Shown here: positions 13,738 through 25,259 of the stretch, in pieces
Position numbering within the stretch: position 1 is the stretch's first letter
Layout of the letters: every line of letters starts with the position of its first letter
Source: Alitta virens
Lineage: Eukaryota; Annelida; Polychaeta; Phyllodocida; Nereididae
DNA: 64,000 nucleotides
Direction: 5' to 3'
Assembly: GCA_932294295.1 (NCBI GenBank)
Contig: OW028576.1
Coordinates: forward strand, 43,254,247-43,318,246
The notes under the pieces: model-generated
Databases searched by the model: none
Told to the model about the DNA's origin: nothing
The model's input: the letters and a program-made list of their open reading frames with translations, nothing else
Position numbers and translations under genes: made by a program

Positions 13738-13777
13738 AGGCTTCACCTACTTCCGTAGGTGAAGACTATTGTTTTTG

Positions 13778-13813
<36 letters not shown>

Positions 13814-15646
13814 TTATTATTATTTACGGGCAAAATTTTAGAGTTGGAGGACCAAACTTTACCACAAGGTACCCTAGGATGACGTTATTACTTTGACCTA
13901 GTTTGAGTGACCTTGACCTATTTTTCAAGGTCACAGGTCACCTTTAGTACAAAATTTTAAGAACTTAAAATTGGCATATCCTCTAAACCAGTGCAGTTAA
14001 ATACTAATGGTCTTGGATCTTGTGATTAAATATGTTTTAAAGTGTTTTGACATTACATAATTGTGAATCACTCATGCGGAACATACCGCAATGCAACATG
14101 GAGCAGTTTTCAGTGTAGATTCGACTTGGCCAAAACCGGAAGTTGTAAGAAGCCAATGATGGTGCTAAAAGTTGCCCCTTACTCGGGGCCAGTGCAGTGT
14201 GAAAGATGAAGATGATGTCATTAATTGTTTTTGAAATATTGAGTTTTTCACATTTTTGAATTATGAAAAATAGGTACCCATGCTCATTTCACCATGAAAT
14301 ATAGATTTTAGCTTATAACATGCTATAGTAAACTACCCCAAACATGTACCCAAAACCCCCAAATCAAGTGCCAAATTTGACCTTGAAGGTCATTTTCAAG
14401 GTTATTTTGACCTTCGAAATGTGAAAAACAAGCAATTTTCACACCGCCACAAAAATACCTTAGAATTAAGTGTTTGAGCTGAAAGTTTTTGCGTTGGAAG
14501 ACATTGACAAGTACTATACGGATATGTATTCGCTTTTGACAGAAATTAATATGTTGATTTTTAAAAAATTCATAAACTCGGACAACTGTTTTTTGAGTAA
14601 AAAAAATAGTGAAAATGGTCATTTTCACTGAGAAATATTCACTTTAGCCAAATGCCAAGCATGGGTGACCCCCTACAATTCACATATGGGCCTTCAGAAT
14701 CTGCTGTCAATTTTGACATTTGACCTAAATGTCAAGGTCAAATTTAAGGTCAAACAATCTATGAAAGTTGATATTTTGAATTCTTGATTTTTTTTAAGGT
14801 AGTAGAAATGTTTGGATTTGGCTGATCTTTGGATATGATGTTGCCCTAATACCCTGCAAACAATCTAAGCAACATGAGTTCTCCAGGTCAAACGGTCAAG
14901 GTCACAGATCAGAATTAGTGTCACTACTTTGGCATGATCATCTGGCTGGGCGGAACCAGTGTCCGCACTTCCATCGGCTCTAGCTCCGGTTCTAATTGAG
15001 CTACAGAACTGGCATAGAGATATTTGGAAAGCTCATTTCCTCCTCTTTAAAATGAGATGTAGTATGTGACTGTAGCCCGGTCGGTTAAAAAGATCGCCCG
15101 ACCCTGAAAATTTCAAGATCGAAAAAATCCTAAAAAATTTAGCTGAAAGTTTAAGTTTGGATTTTTTTCCCTAGACAGAATGCTTGGATTGGACCGAAAC
15201 TCATAGGAGTGTCAACCCATCAGTGTAACAAAATTCATGCAAATATTTGGGTCAAAAGGTCAAACGCTCAAGGTCACAGACCTTGAAATGTACTTTTAAC
15301 AAAAAAATTCATAACTCCAGTCCTAATTAACCTTTTTTAACTTGGAAAACATTTTTTGATAGTCCATTCCAAGCCCTTTTACTAGGTCATGGCATGATAT
15401 TGTGAACCTTATGGTTGAGGCATAAATTGACCGAGAATTATATGTGTATGACATGATATAAGTTTTCTTATGCTGATTCATAGTTGGCATCTCGACCTGC
15501 CTAATTAAGTTGTGGAATTGAGATGAAGATAACCTTAAAGCTTAAACTTGATGTTTCGGAATATGCTGTCAATTTTCTATGACCTACAATATAACTCTGG
15601 CAATAGGTGAAGCCTCGTTGCTGGTCCACCAGTAACAGAAATCTAG
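13738..15646 (+). mobile_element. Helentron-like element A2, unit 5 (full length)
   Basis: Second A2 unit with the 5' hairpin, here with arms CTTCACCTAC and GTAGGTGAAG. The base at the tip of the stem differs from unit 4 and from A1, but pairing is kept. Five bases (TTATT) separate it from the CTAG of unit 4. Ends in stem-loop, 10 nt, CTAG at 15643-15646. Confidence 0.85.
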
Positions 15647-15648
15647 TT

Positions 15649-17479
15649 ATTATTATTTACGGGCAAAATTTTAGAGTTGGAGGACCAAACTTTACCACAA
15701 GGTACCCTAGGATGACCTTATTACTTTGACCTAGTTTGAGTGACCTTGACCTATTTTTCAAGGTCACAGGTCACCTTTAGTACAAAATTTTAAGAACTTA
15801 AAATTGGCATATCCTCTAAACCAGTGCAGTTAAATACTAATGGTCTTGGATCTTGTGATTAAATATGTTTTAAAGTGTTTTGACATTACATAATTGTGAA
15901 TCACTCATGCGGAACATACCGCAATGCAACATGGAGCAGTTTTCAGTCTAGATTCGACTTGGCCAAAACCGGAAGTTGTAAGAAGCCAATGATGGTGCTA
16001 AAAGTTGCCCCTTACTCGGGGCCAGTGCAGTGTGAAAGATGAAGATGATGTCATTAATGCTTTTTGAAATATTGAGTTTTTCACATTTTTGAATTATGAA
16101 AAATAGGTACCCATGCTCATTTCACCATGAAATATTGATTTTAGCTTATAACATGCTATAGTAAACTACCCCAAACATGTACCCAAAACCCCCAAATCAA
16201 GTGCCAAATTTGACCTTGAAGGTCATTTTCAAGGTTATTTTGACCTTCGAAATGTGAAAAACAAGCAATTTTCACACCGCCACAAAAATACCTTAGAATT
16301 AAGTGTTTGAGCTGAAAGTTTTTGTGTTGGAAGATATTGACCAGAACTATACGGATATGTATTCGCTTTTGACAGAAATTAATATGTTGATTTTTCAAAA
16401 ATTCATAAACTCGGACAACTGTTTTTTGAGTAAAAAAAATAGTGAAAATGGTCATTTTCACTGAGAAATATTCACTTTAGCCAAATGCCAAGCATGGGTG
16501 ACCCCCTACAATTCACATATGGGCCTTCAGAATCTGCTGTCAATTTTGACATTTGACCTAAATGTCAAGGTCAAATTTAAGGTCAAACAATCTATGAAAG
16601 TTGATATTTTGAATTCTTGATTTTTTTTAAGGTAGTAGAAATGTTTGGATTTGGCTGATCTTTGGATATGATGTTGCCCTAATACCCTGCAAACAATCTA
16701 AGCAACATGAGTTCTCCAGGTCAAACGGTCAAGGTCACAGATCAGAATTAGTGTCACTACTTTGGCATGATCATCTGGCTGGGCGGAACCAGTGTCCGCA
16801 CTTCCATCGGCTCTAGCTCCGGTTCTAATTGAGCTACAGAACTGGCATAGAGATATTTGGAAAGCTCATTTCCTCCTCTTTAAAATGAGATGTAGTATGT
16901 GACTGTAGCCCGGTCGGTTAAAAAGATCGCCCGACCCTGAAAATTTCAAGATCGAAAAAATCCTAAAAAATTTAGCTGAAAGTTTAAGTTTGGATTTTTT
17001 TCCCTAGACAGAATGCTTGGATTGGACCGAAACTCATAGGAGTGTCAACCCATCAGTGTAACAAAATTCATGCAAATATTTGGGTCAAAAGGTCAAACGC
17101 TCAAGGTCACAGACCTTGAAATGTACTTTTAACAAAAAAATTCATAACTCCAGTCCTAATTAACCTTTTTTAACTTGGAAAACATTTTTTGATAGTCCAT
17201 TCCAAGCCCTTTTACTAGGTCATGGCATGATATTGTGAACCTTATGGTTGAGGCATAAATTGACCGAGAATTATATGTGTATGACATGATATAAGTTTTC
17301 TTATGCTGATTCATAGTTGGCATCTCGACCTGCCTAATTAAGTTGTGGAATTGAGATGAAGATAACCTTAAAGCTTAAACTTGATGTTTCGGAATATGCT
17401 GTCAATTTTCTATGACCTACAATATAACTCTGGCAATAGGTGAAGCCTCGTTGCTGGTCCACCAGTAACAGAAATCTAG
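15649..17479 (+). mobile_element. Helentron-like element A2, unit 6 (5' end missing)
   Basis: 1833-bp spacing with its neighbours and nearly identical to unit 7. Only a very short TTA tract (ATTATTATT) remains between the previous CTAGTT and the body, so the hairpin was lost through the microsatellite. Confidence 0.8.
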
Positions 17480-17481
17480 TT

Positions 17482-19313
17482 ATTATTATTTACGGGCAAA
17501 ATTTTAGAGTTGGAGGACCAAACTTTACCACAAGGTACCCTAGGATGACCTTATTACTTTGACCTAGTTTGAGTGACCTTGACCTATTTTTCAAGGTCAC
17601 AGGTCACCTTTAGTACAAAATTTTAAGAACTTAAAATTGGCATATCCTCTAAACCAGTGCAGTTAAATACTAATGGTCTTGGATCTTGTGATTAAATATG
17701 TTTTAAAGTGTTTTGACATTACATAATTGTGAATCACTCATGCGGAACATACCGCAATGCAACATGGAGCAGTTTTCAGTCTAGATTCGACTTGGCCAAA
17801 ACCGGAAGTTGTAAGAAGCCAATGATGGTGCTAAAAGTTGCCCCTTACTCGGGGCCAGTGCAGTGTGAAAGATGAAGATGATGTCATTAATGCTTTTTGA
17901 AATATTGAGTTTTTCACATTTTTGAATTATGAAAAATAGGTACCCATGCTCATTTCACCATGAAATATTGATTTTAGCTTATAACATGCTATAGTAAACT
18001 ACCCCAAACATGTACCCAAAACCCCCAAATCAAGTGCCAAATTTGACCTTGAAGGTCATTTTCAAGGTTATTTTGACCTTCGAAATGTGAAAAACAAGCA
18101 ATTTTCACACCGCCACAAAAATACCTTAGAATTAAGTGTTTGAGCTGAAAGTTTTTGTGTTGGAAGATATTGACCAGAACTATACGGATATGTATTCGCT
18201 TTTGACAGAAATTAATATGTTGATTTTTCAAAAATTCATAAACTCGGACAACTGTTTTTTGAGTAAAAAAAATAGTGAAAATGGTCATTTTCACTGAGAA
18301 ATATTCACTTTAGCCAAATGCCAAGCATGGGTGACCCCCTACAATTCACATATGGGCTTTCAGAATCTGCTGTCAATTTTGACATTTGACCTAAATGTCA
18401 AGGTCAAATTTAAGGTCAAACAATCTATGAAAGTTGATATTTTGAATTCTTGATTTTTTTTAAGGTAGTAGAAATGTTTGGATTTGGCTGATCTTTGGAT
18501 ATGATGTTGCCCTAATACCCTGCAAACAATCTGAGCAACATGAGTTCTCCAGGTCAAACGGTCAAGGTCACAGATCAGAATTAGTGTCACTACTTTGGCA
18601 TGGTCAGCTGGCTGGGCGGAACCAGTGTCCGCACTTCCATCGGCTCTAGCTCCGGTTCTAATTGAGCTACAGAACTGGCATAGAGATATTTGGAAAGCTC
18701 ATTTCCTCCTCTTTAAAATGAGATGTAGTATGTGACTGTAGCTCGGTCGGTTAAAAAGATCGCCCGACCCTGAAAATTTCAAGATCGAAAAAATCCTAAA
18801 AAATTTAGCTGAAAGTTTAAGTTTGGATTTTTTTTCCCTAGACAGAATGCTTGGATTAGACCGAAACTCATAGGAGTGTCAACCCATCAGTGTAACAAAA
18901 TTCATGCAAATATTTGGGTCAAAAGGTCAAACGCTCAAGGTCACAGACCTTGAAATGTACTTTTAACAAAAAAATTCATAACTCCAGTCCTAATTAACCT
19001 TTTTTAACTTGGAAAACATTTTTTGATAGTCCATTCCAAGCCCTTTTACTAGGTCATGGCATGATATTCTGAACCTTATGGTTGAGGCATAAATTGACCG
19101 AGAATTATATGTGTATGACATGATATAAGTTTTCTTATGCTGATTCATAGTTGGCATCTCGACCTGCCTAATTAAGTTGTGGAATTGTGATGAAGATAAC
19201 CTTAAAGCTTAAACTTGATGTTTCGGAATATGCTGTCAATTTTCTATGACCTACAATATAACTCTGGCAATAGGTGAAGCCTCGTTGCTGGTCCACCAGT
19301 AACAGAAATCTAG
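17482..19313 (+). mobile_element. Helentron-like element A2, unit 7 (5' end missing, last of array)
   Basis: Last A2 unit. It carries at least six TCAAGGTCA/TGACCTTGA nonamers (17574, 17591, 18044, 18398, 18562 and 18935). It ends with stem-loop, 10 nt and CTAG at 19310-19313; beyond it lies T-rich DNA and the first B hairpin. Confidence 0.8.
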
Positions 19314-19355
19314 TTTTATTTTATTATTTGTCTGTATTGTAAAATTGTGTTTATT

Positions 19356-19389
19356 ATAAACTTTCCGAAGGAAAGTTTATCTTATTATT
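19356..19389 (+). mobile_element. Orphan 5' end of a B-type Helentron
   Basis: A 25-bp hairpin (arms ATAAACTTTCC and GGAAAGTTTAT, loop GAA) followed only by a short TTA tract and then the start of copy B1. Either a later copy inserted just downstream of this 5' end or the body was lost by recombination. The preceding 19314-19355 is T-rich filler. Confidence 0.7.
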
Positions 19390-21468
19390 ATGAACTTTCC
19401 GTAGGAAAGTTCATATTGTTATTGTAAGTCTTATTTTTCTTTTTTTATTATTATTCTTCTGAAGAAGTAAAGGCTTATTACTCAGAAACTAATAAAGAGA
19501 GGGCTTTGGCACTTCAAGAGTGCACAGACAGCCAGAGCGCGCTTTGAACAGCACAAATTTCATGACCAAATTTCATGACACTTCTGCGTAATTCACAAAA
19601 GAAAAAACAAATTTAAGAGCACGGTTTCAGGAAACTGGGCAGAGATAATTCCATGGGAATTTTTCTCAAGATACCTTAGACAAATACGCAGTGCAGAAAG
19701 GAGTTTGAGCCAAATGCTGAGCCTGCTGACTGAACTATGAATTCTTTAAAAAAAGTAGTTCGAAATTTTCATGAAATTTTTTTTGAAAACCATAGAAGGA
19801 ATAATCATATTGACTTGCCATTTCATACTTGTATAGTCCTACCCTAGTACAACTATCATGCAAAAAATGAGCCCATTTGGTAAAGTGGTCTAGGTGGTAC
19901 AGGGGTCCAAAGTTGCGATTTTTGACTGCTTATATCTCGGCTCCATATTGAGATACAGGAATCTCATAGACATATTTAGAATCCTTGAAATGTTCTCTTT
20001 TCAGATATATATAGCAATATGTTCTTAGTCGTTCCGTTTGGAAAAGCGTCAGACATTGAAAATTTTTGGCACTTTTTGATTTTCTCAAAATGAAAAAGTC
20101 TAAAAAACAGTAGAAGAACTGCTTGGATTCTCACCATTTTTTTTACAGATATGTCCTCTAGGGAGTACTATGTAAATGTAAAAGGGCAAGGGCTTTGATC
20201 AAAAGGCTTAGGCAATAGAATTTTTTTTCAGTCCAGATTTCAATAATTTTTAACTTGAGTTCTTTTCATTCAAATTACATGCAACTGGCGTCATTAGGTA
20301 GAGAAAAATTAGGCCTTTACATAGGATACAATGTCTATTCACCAACCTTAACCAGTTTCGAACCTGGAGCCAAAATTCTCTTTCCCATGTTATCCAATGG
20401 GAGACCTACCTACCTACCTCCCTGAAACCGCTGAGTCAGCAATTTTTACAATGAATGTTAGCAAATTTATGTTTCTCGCCCCAAAAAAGCAGGAAGAAAG
20501 TCTTCAATTTCATTCATATTTTGCACATATATGTCCTCTGGGTAGTACTACATGACTGTAAAAGGGCAATTACCTTCATCAAAAAGCTTATGCCCTAGAA
20601 TTTTTTTATCACTCATAAAGCCTAAATTGCTTACTCAGACCAAAATGTTATTGATAGATTGAACCAAAAAAATTCACAGGAGTATATATACATGTGCTTC
20701 ACAAATGTGAATTATTTCAGAATTCTAGGTCACAGGGTCAAGGTCACAGAGTGTCCTATATATGCTATTTTCAGGCATTTTGAACCTGAGTCCTATACAA
20801 GATACAGAAACCAAAAAAATATGTTCTTAAACCTTTTTTCATTATCTTTCTATTCCTGTATAGCTTGAGAGGTTAGGGCAATTATTTTTGAGGTTTTCAG
20901 GTACTTTATTAATTGCTCTATTGGAAATTGAATAAAAAATCTTTAAAAAGCCAAAACCCACAATTCTTTATTGGATCAGTCCCAAAAAATGTACAAGTGT
21001 GTATATACATATGACTGAAAAAAAAAAGAAAAATTTCAGAAATTTAGATCAAAGGGTCAAGGTTACAGTGTTTCCTACATATGTAGTTTTCATGCATTTT
21101 GAACTCAGGCCCAATGCAGAGTACAGAAATCCTATATATATATTATGAAAGCTTAGTGCTGGTGTGTGTTCATCTTATGAATAGTTTACGACAATAAGGC
21201 ACCATAGTGGGCACCCCCATGGTACGGCCCAATCGCACTCTGAATGGCACAAATTTCATGACCTTATTTCATGACACTTCTGCGCATTTCAGGGAATACA
21301 AAAAACCTTTTCTTCACGGTTCCAAGAAAGTGGCCAGAGATAATGGCATAAAATTTTTTTTCAAGAGACCTTGGAGACTTCTCCAGTGCAGAAATTAATG
21401 GTACTGAACAAGAAAGATAAAAGGAAAGGAAAGTTCATCGTAATTGTCAGGGACAATTGCAAGTCTAG
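19390..21468 (+). mobile_element. Helentron-like element B, copy 1 (full length, variant termini)
   Basis: Starts with a hairpin whose arms are ATGAACTTTCC and GGAAAGTTCAT. The 3' subterminal repeat is GGAAAGTTCAT, so both ends carry the same A-to-G/T-to-C change relative to the other copies. Then a 7-bp stem-loop (AATTGTC, AGG, GACAATT), 10 nt and CTAG at 21465-21468. A T-rich and TTA microsatellite follows the 5' hairpin. The body is unrelated to A1/A2 by eye apart from a GGTCAAGGTCAC stretch near 20740. No transposase-like ORF is seen. Confidence 0.83.
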
Positions 21469-21526
21469 TTGTAAGTCTTATTTTTCTTTTTTTTTTTTTT
21501 TTTTTTTTTTATTATTATTCTTTATT
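21469..21526 (+). repeat. Orphan B 5' block: T-rich tract and TTA microsatellite
   Basis: Between copies B1 and B2 lies the post-hairpin block (GTAAGTCTTATTTTTC followed by a long T run and ATT repeats) without a hairpin before it or a body after it. It is a second remnant of a B 5' end. Confidence 0.65.
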
Positions 21527-23381
21527 ATAAACTTTCCGAAGGAAAGTTTATCTTATTATTGTAAGTCTTATTTTTCTTTTTTTTTTTTTTTTTTTTTTTT
21601 ATTATTATTATTATTCTTCTGAAGAAGTAAAGGCTTATTACTCAGAAACTAATAAAGACAGGGCTTTGGCACTTCAAGAGTGCACAGATAGCCAGAGCGC
21701 GCTTTGAACAGCACAAATTTCATGACCAAATTTCATGACACTTCTGCGTAATTCACAAAAGAAAAAACAAATTTAAGAGCACGGTTTCAGGAAACTGGGC
21801 AGAGATAATTCCATGGGAATTTTTCTCAAGATACCTTAGACAAATACGCAGTGCAGAAAGGAGTTTGAGCCAAATGCTGAGCCTGCTGACTGAACTATGA
21901 ATTCTTTAAAAAAAGTAGTTCGAAATTTTCATGAAAATTTTTTTGAAAACCATAGAAGGAAAAATCATATTGACTTGCAATTTCACACTTGTATAGACCT
22001 AGCCTAGTACAACTATCATACAAAAAATGAGCCCATTTGGTAAAGTGGTCTAGGGGGTACAGGGGTCCAAAGTTGCGTTTTTTGACTGCATATATCTCGG
22101 CTCCAAATTGAGATACAGGAATCTCAAAGGCATATTTAGAATCCTTGAAATGTTCTCTTTTTAGATATGTATAGCAATATGTTCTAGGTCTTTCTGTTTG
22201 GAAAAGCGTCAGACATTGAAAATTTTTTGTCACTTTTTGAAATTCAAAAAATGAAAAAATACCAAAAACACTAGAAGAACTGCTTGGATTCTCACCATTT
22301 ATTTTACAGATATGTCCTCTAAGGAGTACTATGTAAATGTAAAAGGGCAAGGGCTTTGATCAAAAGGCTTAGGCCCTAGAATTTTTTTTCAGTACAAATT
22401 TCAATAATTTTTAACTTGAGTTCTTTTCAACCAAATTTCATGCAACTGGTGTCATTATGTAGAGAAAAATCAGGACTTTACAAAGAATACCATGTCTATT
22501 CACCAACCTTTACCAGTTTCGAACTTGGAGCCAAAATTCTCTTTCCCATGTTATCCAATGGGAAGAACTTTTAACCCTGAACCGCTGAGTCAGCAATTTT
22601 TACAATGAATGTTAGGAAGTTTACGTGCATCGCCCCAAAAAAGCAGGAAGAAAGTCTTCAATTGCATTCATATTTTGCACATATATGTACTCTGGGTAGT
22701 GCTACATTACTGTAAAAGGGCAATTACCTTCATCAAACAGTTTAGGTCCTAGAATTTTTTTATCACTCATAAAGCCTGAATTGCTGACCTACCTACCTCC
22801 CAGTACCCTGGACCGCTGAGTCAGCAATTTTTACAATGAATGTTAGTAAATTTATGTTTCTCGCCCCAAAAAAGCAGGAAGAAATTCTTCAATTTCATTC
22901 ATATTTTGCACATATATGTCCTCTGGGTAGTACTACATTACTGTAATAAGGCAATTGCCTTCATCAAACAGCTTAGGTCCTAAATTTTTTTTATCACTCT
23001 TAAAGCCTGAATTGCTTACTCAGACCAAAATGTTGTTGATAGATTGAACCAAAAAAAATTCACAGGAGTGTATATACATGTGCTTCACAAATGTGAGTTA
23101 TTTCAGAATTTTAGGTTACAGGGTCAAGGTCACAGAGTGTCCTATATATGCAATTTTCAGGCGTTTTGAACCTGGGTCCTATACAAGGTACAGCAACCAA
23201 AAAAATATTTCTTAAACCTTTTTTCGTTATCTTTCTATTCCTGTATAGCTTGAGAGGTTAGGGCAACTATTTTCGAGGTTTTCAGGTACTTTATTAATTG
23301 CAGAAATTCATGGTACTGGACAAAAAAAGATAAAAGGAAAGGAAAGTTTATCGTAATTGTCAGGGACAATTGCAAGTCTAG
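21527..23381 (+). mobile_element. Helentron-like element B, copy 2 (full length)
   Basis: 5' hairpin with arms ATAAACTTTCC and GGAAAGTTTAT, long T and TTA tracts, body starting TTCTGAAGAAGTAAAGG, 3' subterminal GGAAAGTTTAT, stem-loop and CTAG at 23378-23381. The 151-codon minus-strand ORF at 21895-22350 has no recognisable domain and is interrupted in the other copies, so I treat it as chance. Confidence 0.83.
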
Positions 23382-23386
23382 TTATT

Positions 23387-25257
23387 ATAAACTTTCCGAA
23401 GGAAAGTTTATCTTATTATTGTACGTCTTATTTTTCTTTTTTTTTTTTTTTTTTATTATTATTTTTTTTTTTTTTATTATTATTATTATTCTTCTGAAGA
23501 AGTAAAGGCTTATTACTCAGAAACTAATAAAGAGAGGGCTTTGGCACTTCAAGAGTGCACAGACAGCCAGAGCGCGCTTTGAACAGCACAACTTTCATGA
23601 CCAAATTTTATGACACTTCTGCGTAATTCACAAAAGAAAAAACAAATTTAAGAGCACGGTTTCAGGAAACTGGGCAGAGATAATTCCATGGGAATTTTTC
23701 TCAAGATACCTTAGACAAATACGCAGTGCAGAAAGGAGTTTGAGCCAAATGCTGAGCCTGCTGACTGAACTATGAATTCTTTAAAAAAAGTAGTTCGAAA
23801 TTTTCATGAAATTTTTTTTGAAAACCATAGAAGGAATAATCATATTGACTTGCCATTTCATACTTTTATAGTCCTACCCTAGTACAACTACCACACAAAA
23901 AATGAGCCCATTTGGTAAAGTGGTCTAGGTGGTACAGGGGTCCAAAGTTGCGATTTTTGACTGCTTATATCTCGGCTCCATATTGAGATACAGGGATGTC
24001 AAAGACATATTTAGAATCCTTGAAATGTTCTCTTTTTAGATATGTATAGCAATATGTTCTATGTCTTTCCGTTTGGAAAAGCGTCAGAGAGTGAAAATAT
24101 TTTGTCACTTTTTGAAATTCAAAAAATGAAAAAATACCAAAAACACTAGAAGAACTGCTTGGATTCTCACCATTTTTTTTACAGATATGTCCTCTAAGGA
24201 GTACTATGTAAATGTAAAAGGGCAAGGGCTTTGATCAAAAGGCTTAGGCCCTAGAATTTTTTTTCAGTACAAATTTCAATAATTTTTAACTTGAGTTCTT
24301 TTCAACCAAATTTCATGCAACTGGTGTCATTATGTAGAGAAAAATCAGGACTTTACAAAGAATACCATGTCTATTCACCAACCTTTACCAGTTTCGAACT
24401 TGGAGCCAAAATTCTCTTTCCCATGTTATCCAATGGGAAGACCTACCAACCCTGAACCGCTGAGTCAGCAATTTTTACAATGAATGTTAGGAAGTTTACG
24501 TGCATCACCCCAAAAAAGCAGGAAGAAAGTCTTCAATTGCATTCATATTTTGCACATATATGTACTCTGGGTAGTGCTACATTACTGTAAAAGGGCAATT
24601 ACCTTCATCAAACAGCTTAGGTCCTAGAATTTTTTTTATCACTCATAAAGCCTGAATTGCTGACCTACCTACCTCCCAGTACCCTGGACCGCTGAGTCAG
24701 CAATTTTTACAATGAATGTTAGTAAATTTATGTTTCTCGCCCCAAAAAAGCAGGAAGAAAGTCTTCAATTTCATTCATATTTTGCACATATATGTCCTCT
24801 GGGTAGTACTACATTACTGTAATAGGGCAATTACCTTCATCAAACAGCTTAGGTCCTAAATTTTTTTTATCACTCTTAAAGCCTGAATTACTTACTCAGA
24901 CCAAATTGTTGTTGATAGATTGAACCAAAAAAAATTCACAGGAGTGTATATACATGTGCTTCACAAATGTGAGTTATTTCAGAATTTTGGGTTACAGGGT
25001 CAAGGTCACAGAGTGTCCTATATATGCAATTTTCAGGCGTTTTGAACCTGGGTCCTATACAAGGTACAGCAACCAAAAAAATATTTTCTTAAACCTTTTT
25101 TCATTATCTTTCTATTCCTGCATAGCTTAAGAGGTTAGGGCAACTATTTTCGAGGTTTTCAGGTACTTTATTAATTGCAGAAATTCATGGTACTGGACAA
25201 AAAAGATAAAAAGAAAGGAAAGTTTATCGTAATTGTCAGGGACAATTGCAAGTCTAG
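23387..25257 (+). mobile_element. Helentron-like element B, copy 3 (full length)
   Basis: Begins five bases after the CTAG of copy 2 with the same 25-bp hairpin, and ends in the same subterminal repeat, stem-loop, 10-nt spacer and CTAG (25254-25257). Its body is closest to copy 2. Confidence 0.83.
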
Positions 25258-25259
25258 TT

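Noticed and set aside
14323..18294. Families of 76-, 85- and 101-codon minus-strand ORFs in A2
   Set aside because: AT-rich frames repeated with the units; composition follows the AAGGTCA and poly-A/T words, and no known fold or motif is present.
21895..22350. 151-codon ORF in B2
   Set aside because: The frame is shortened in B3 and lost in the other copies; no Rep or helicase motif.
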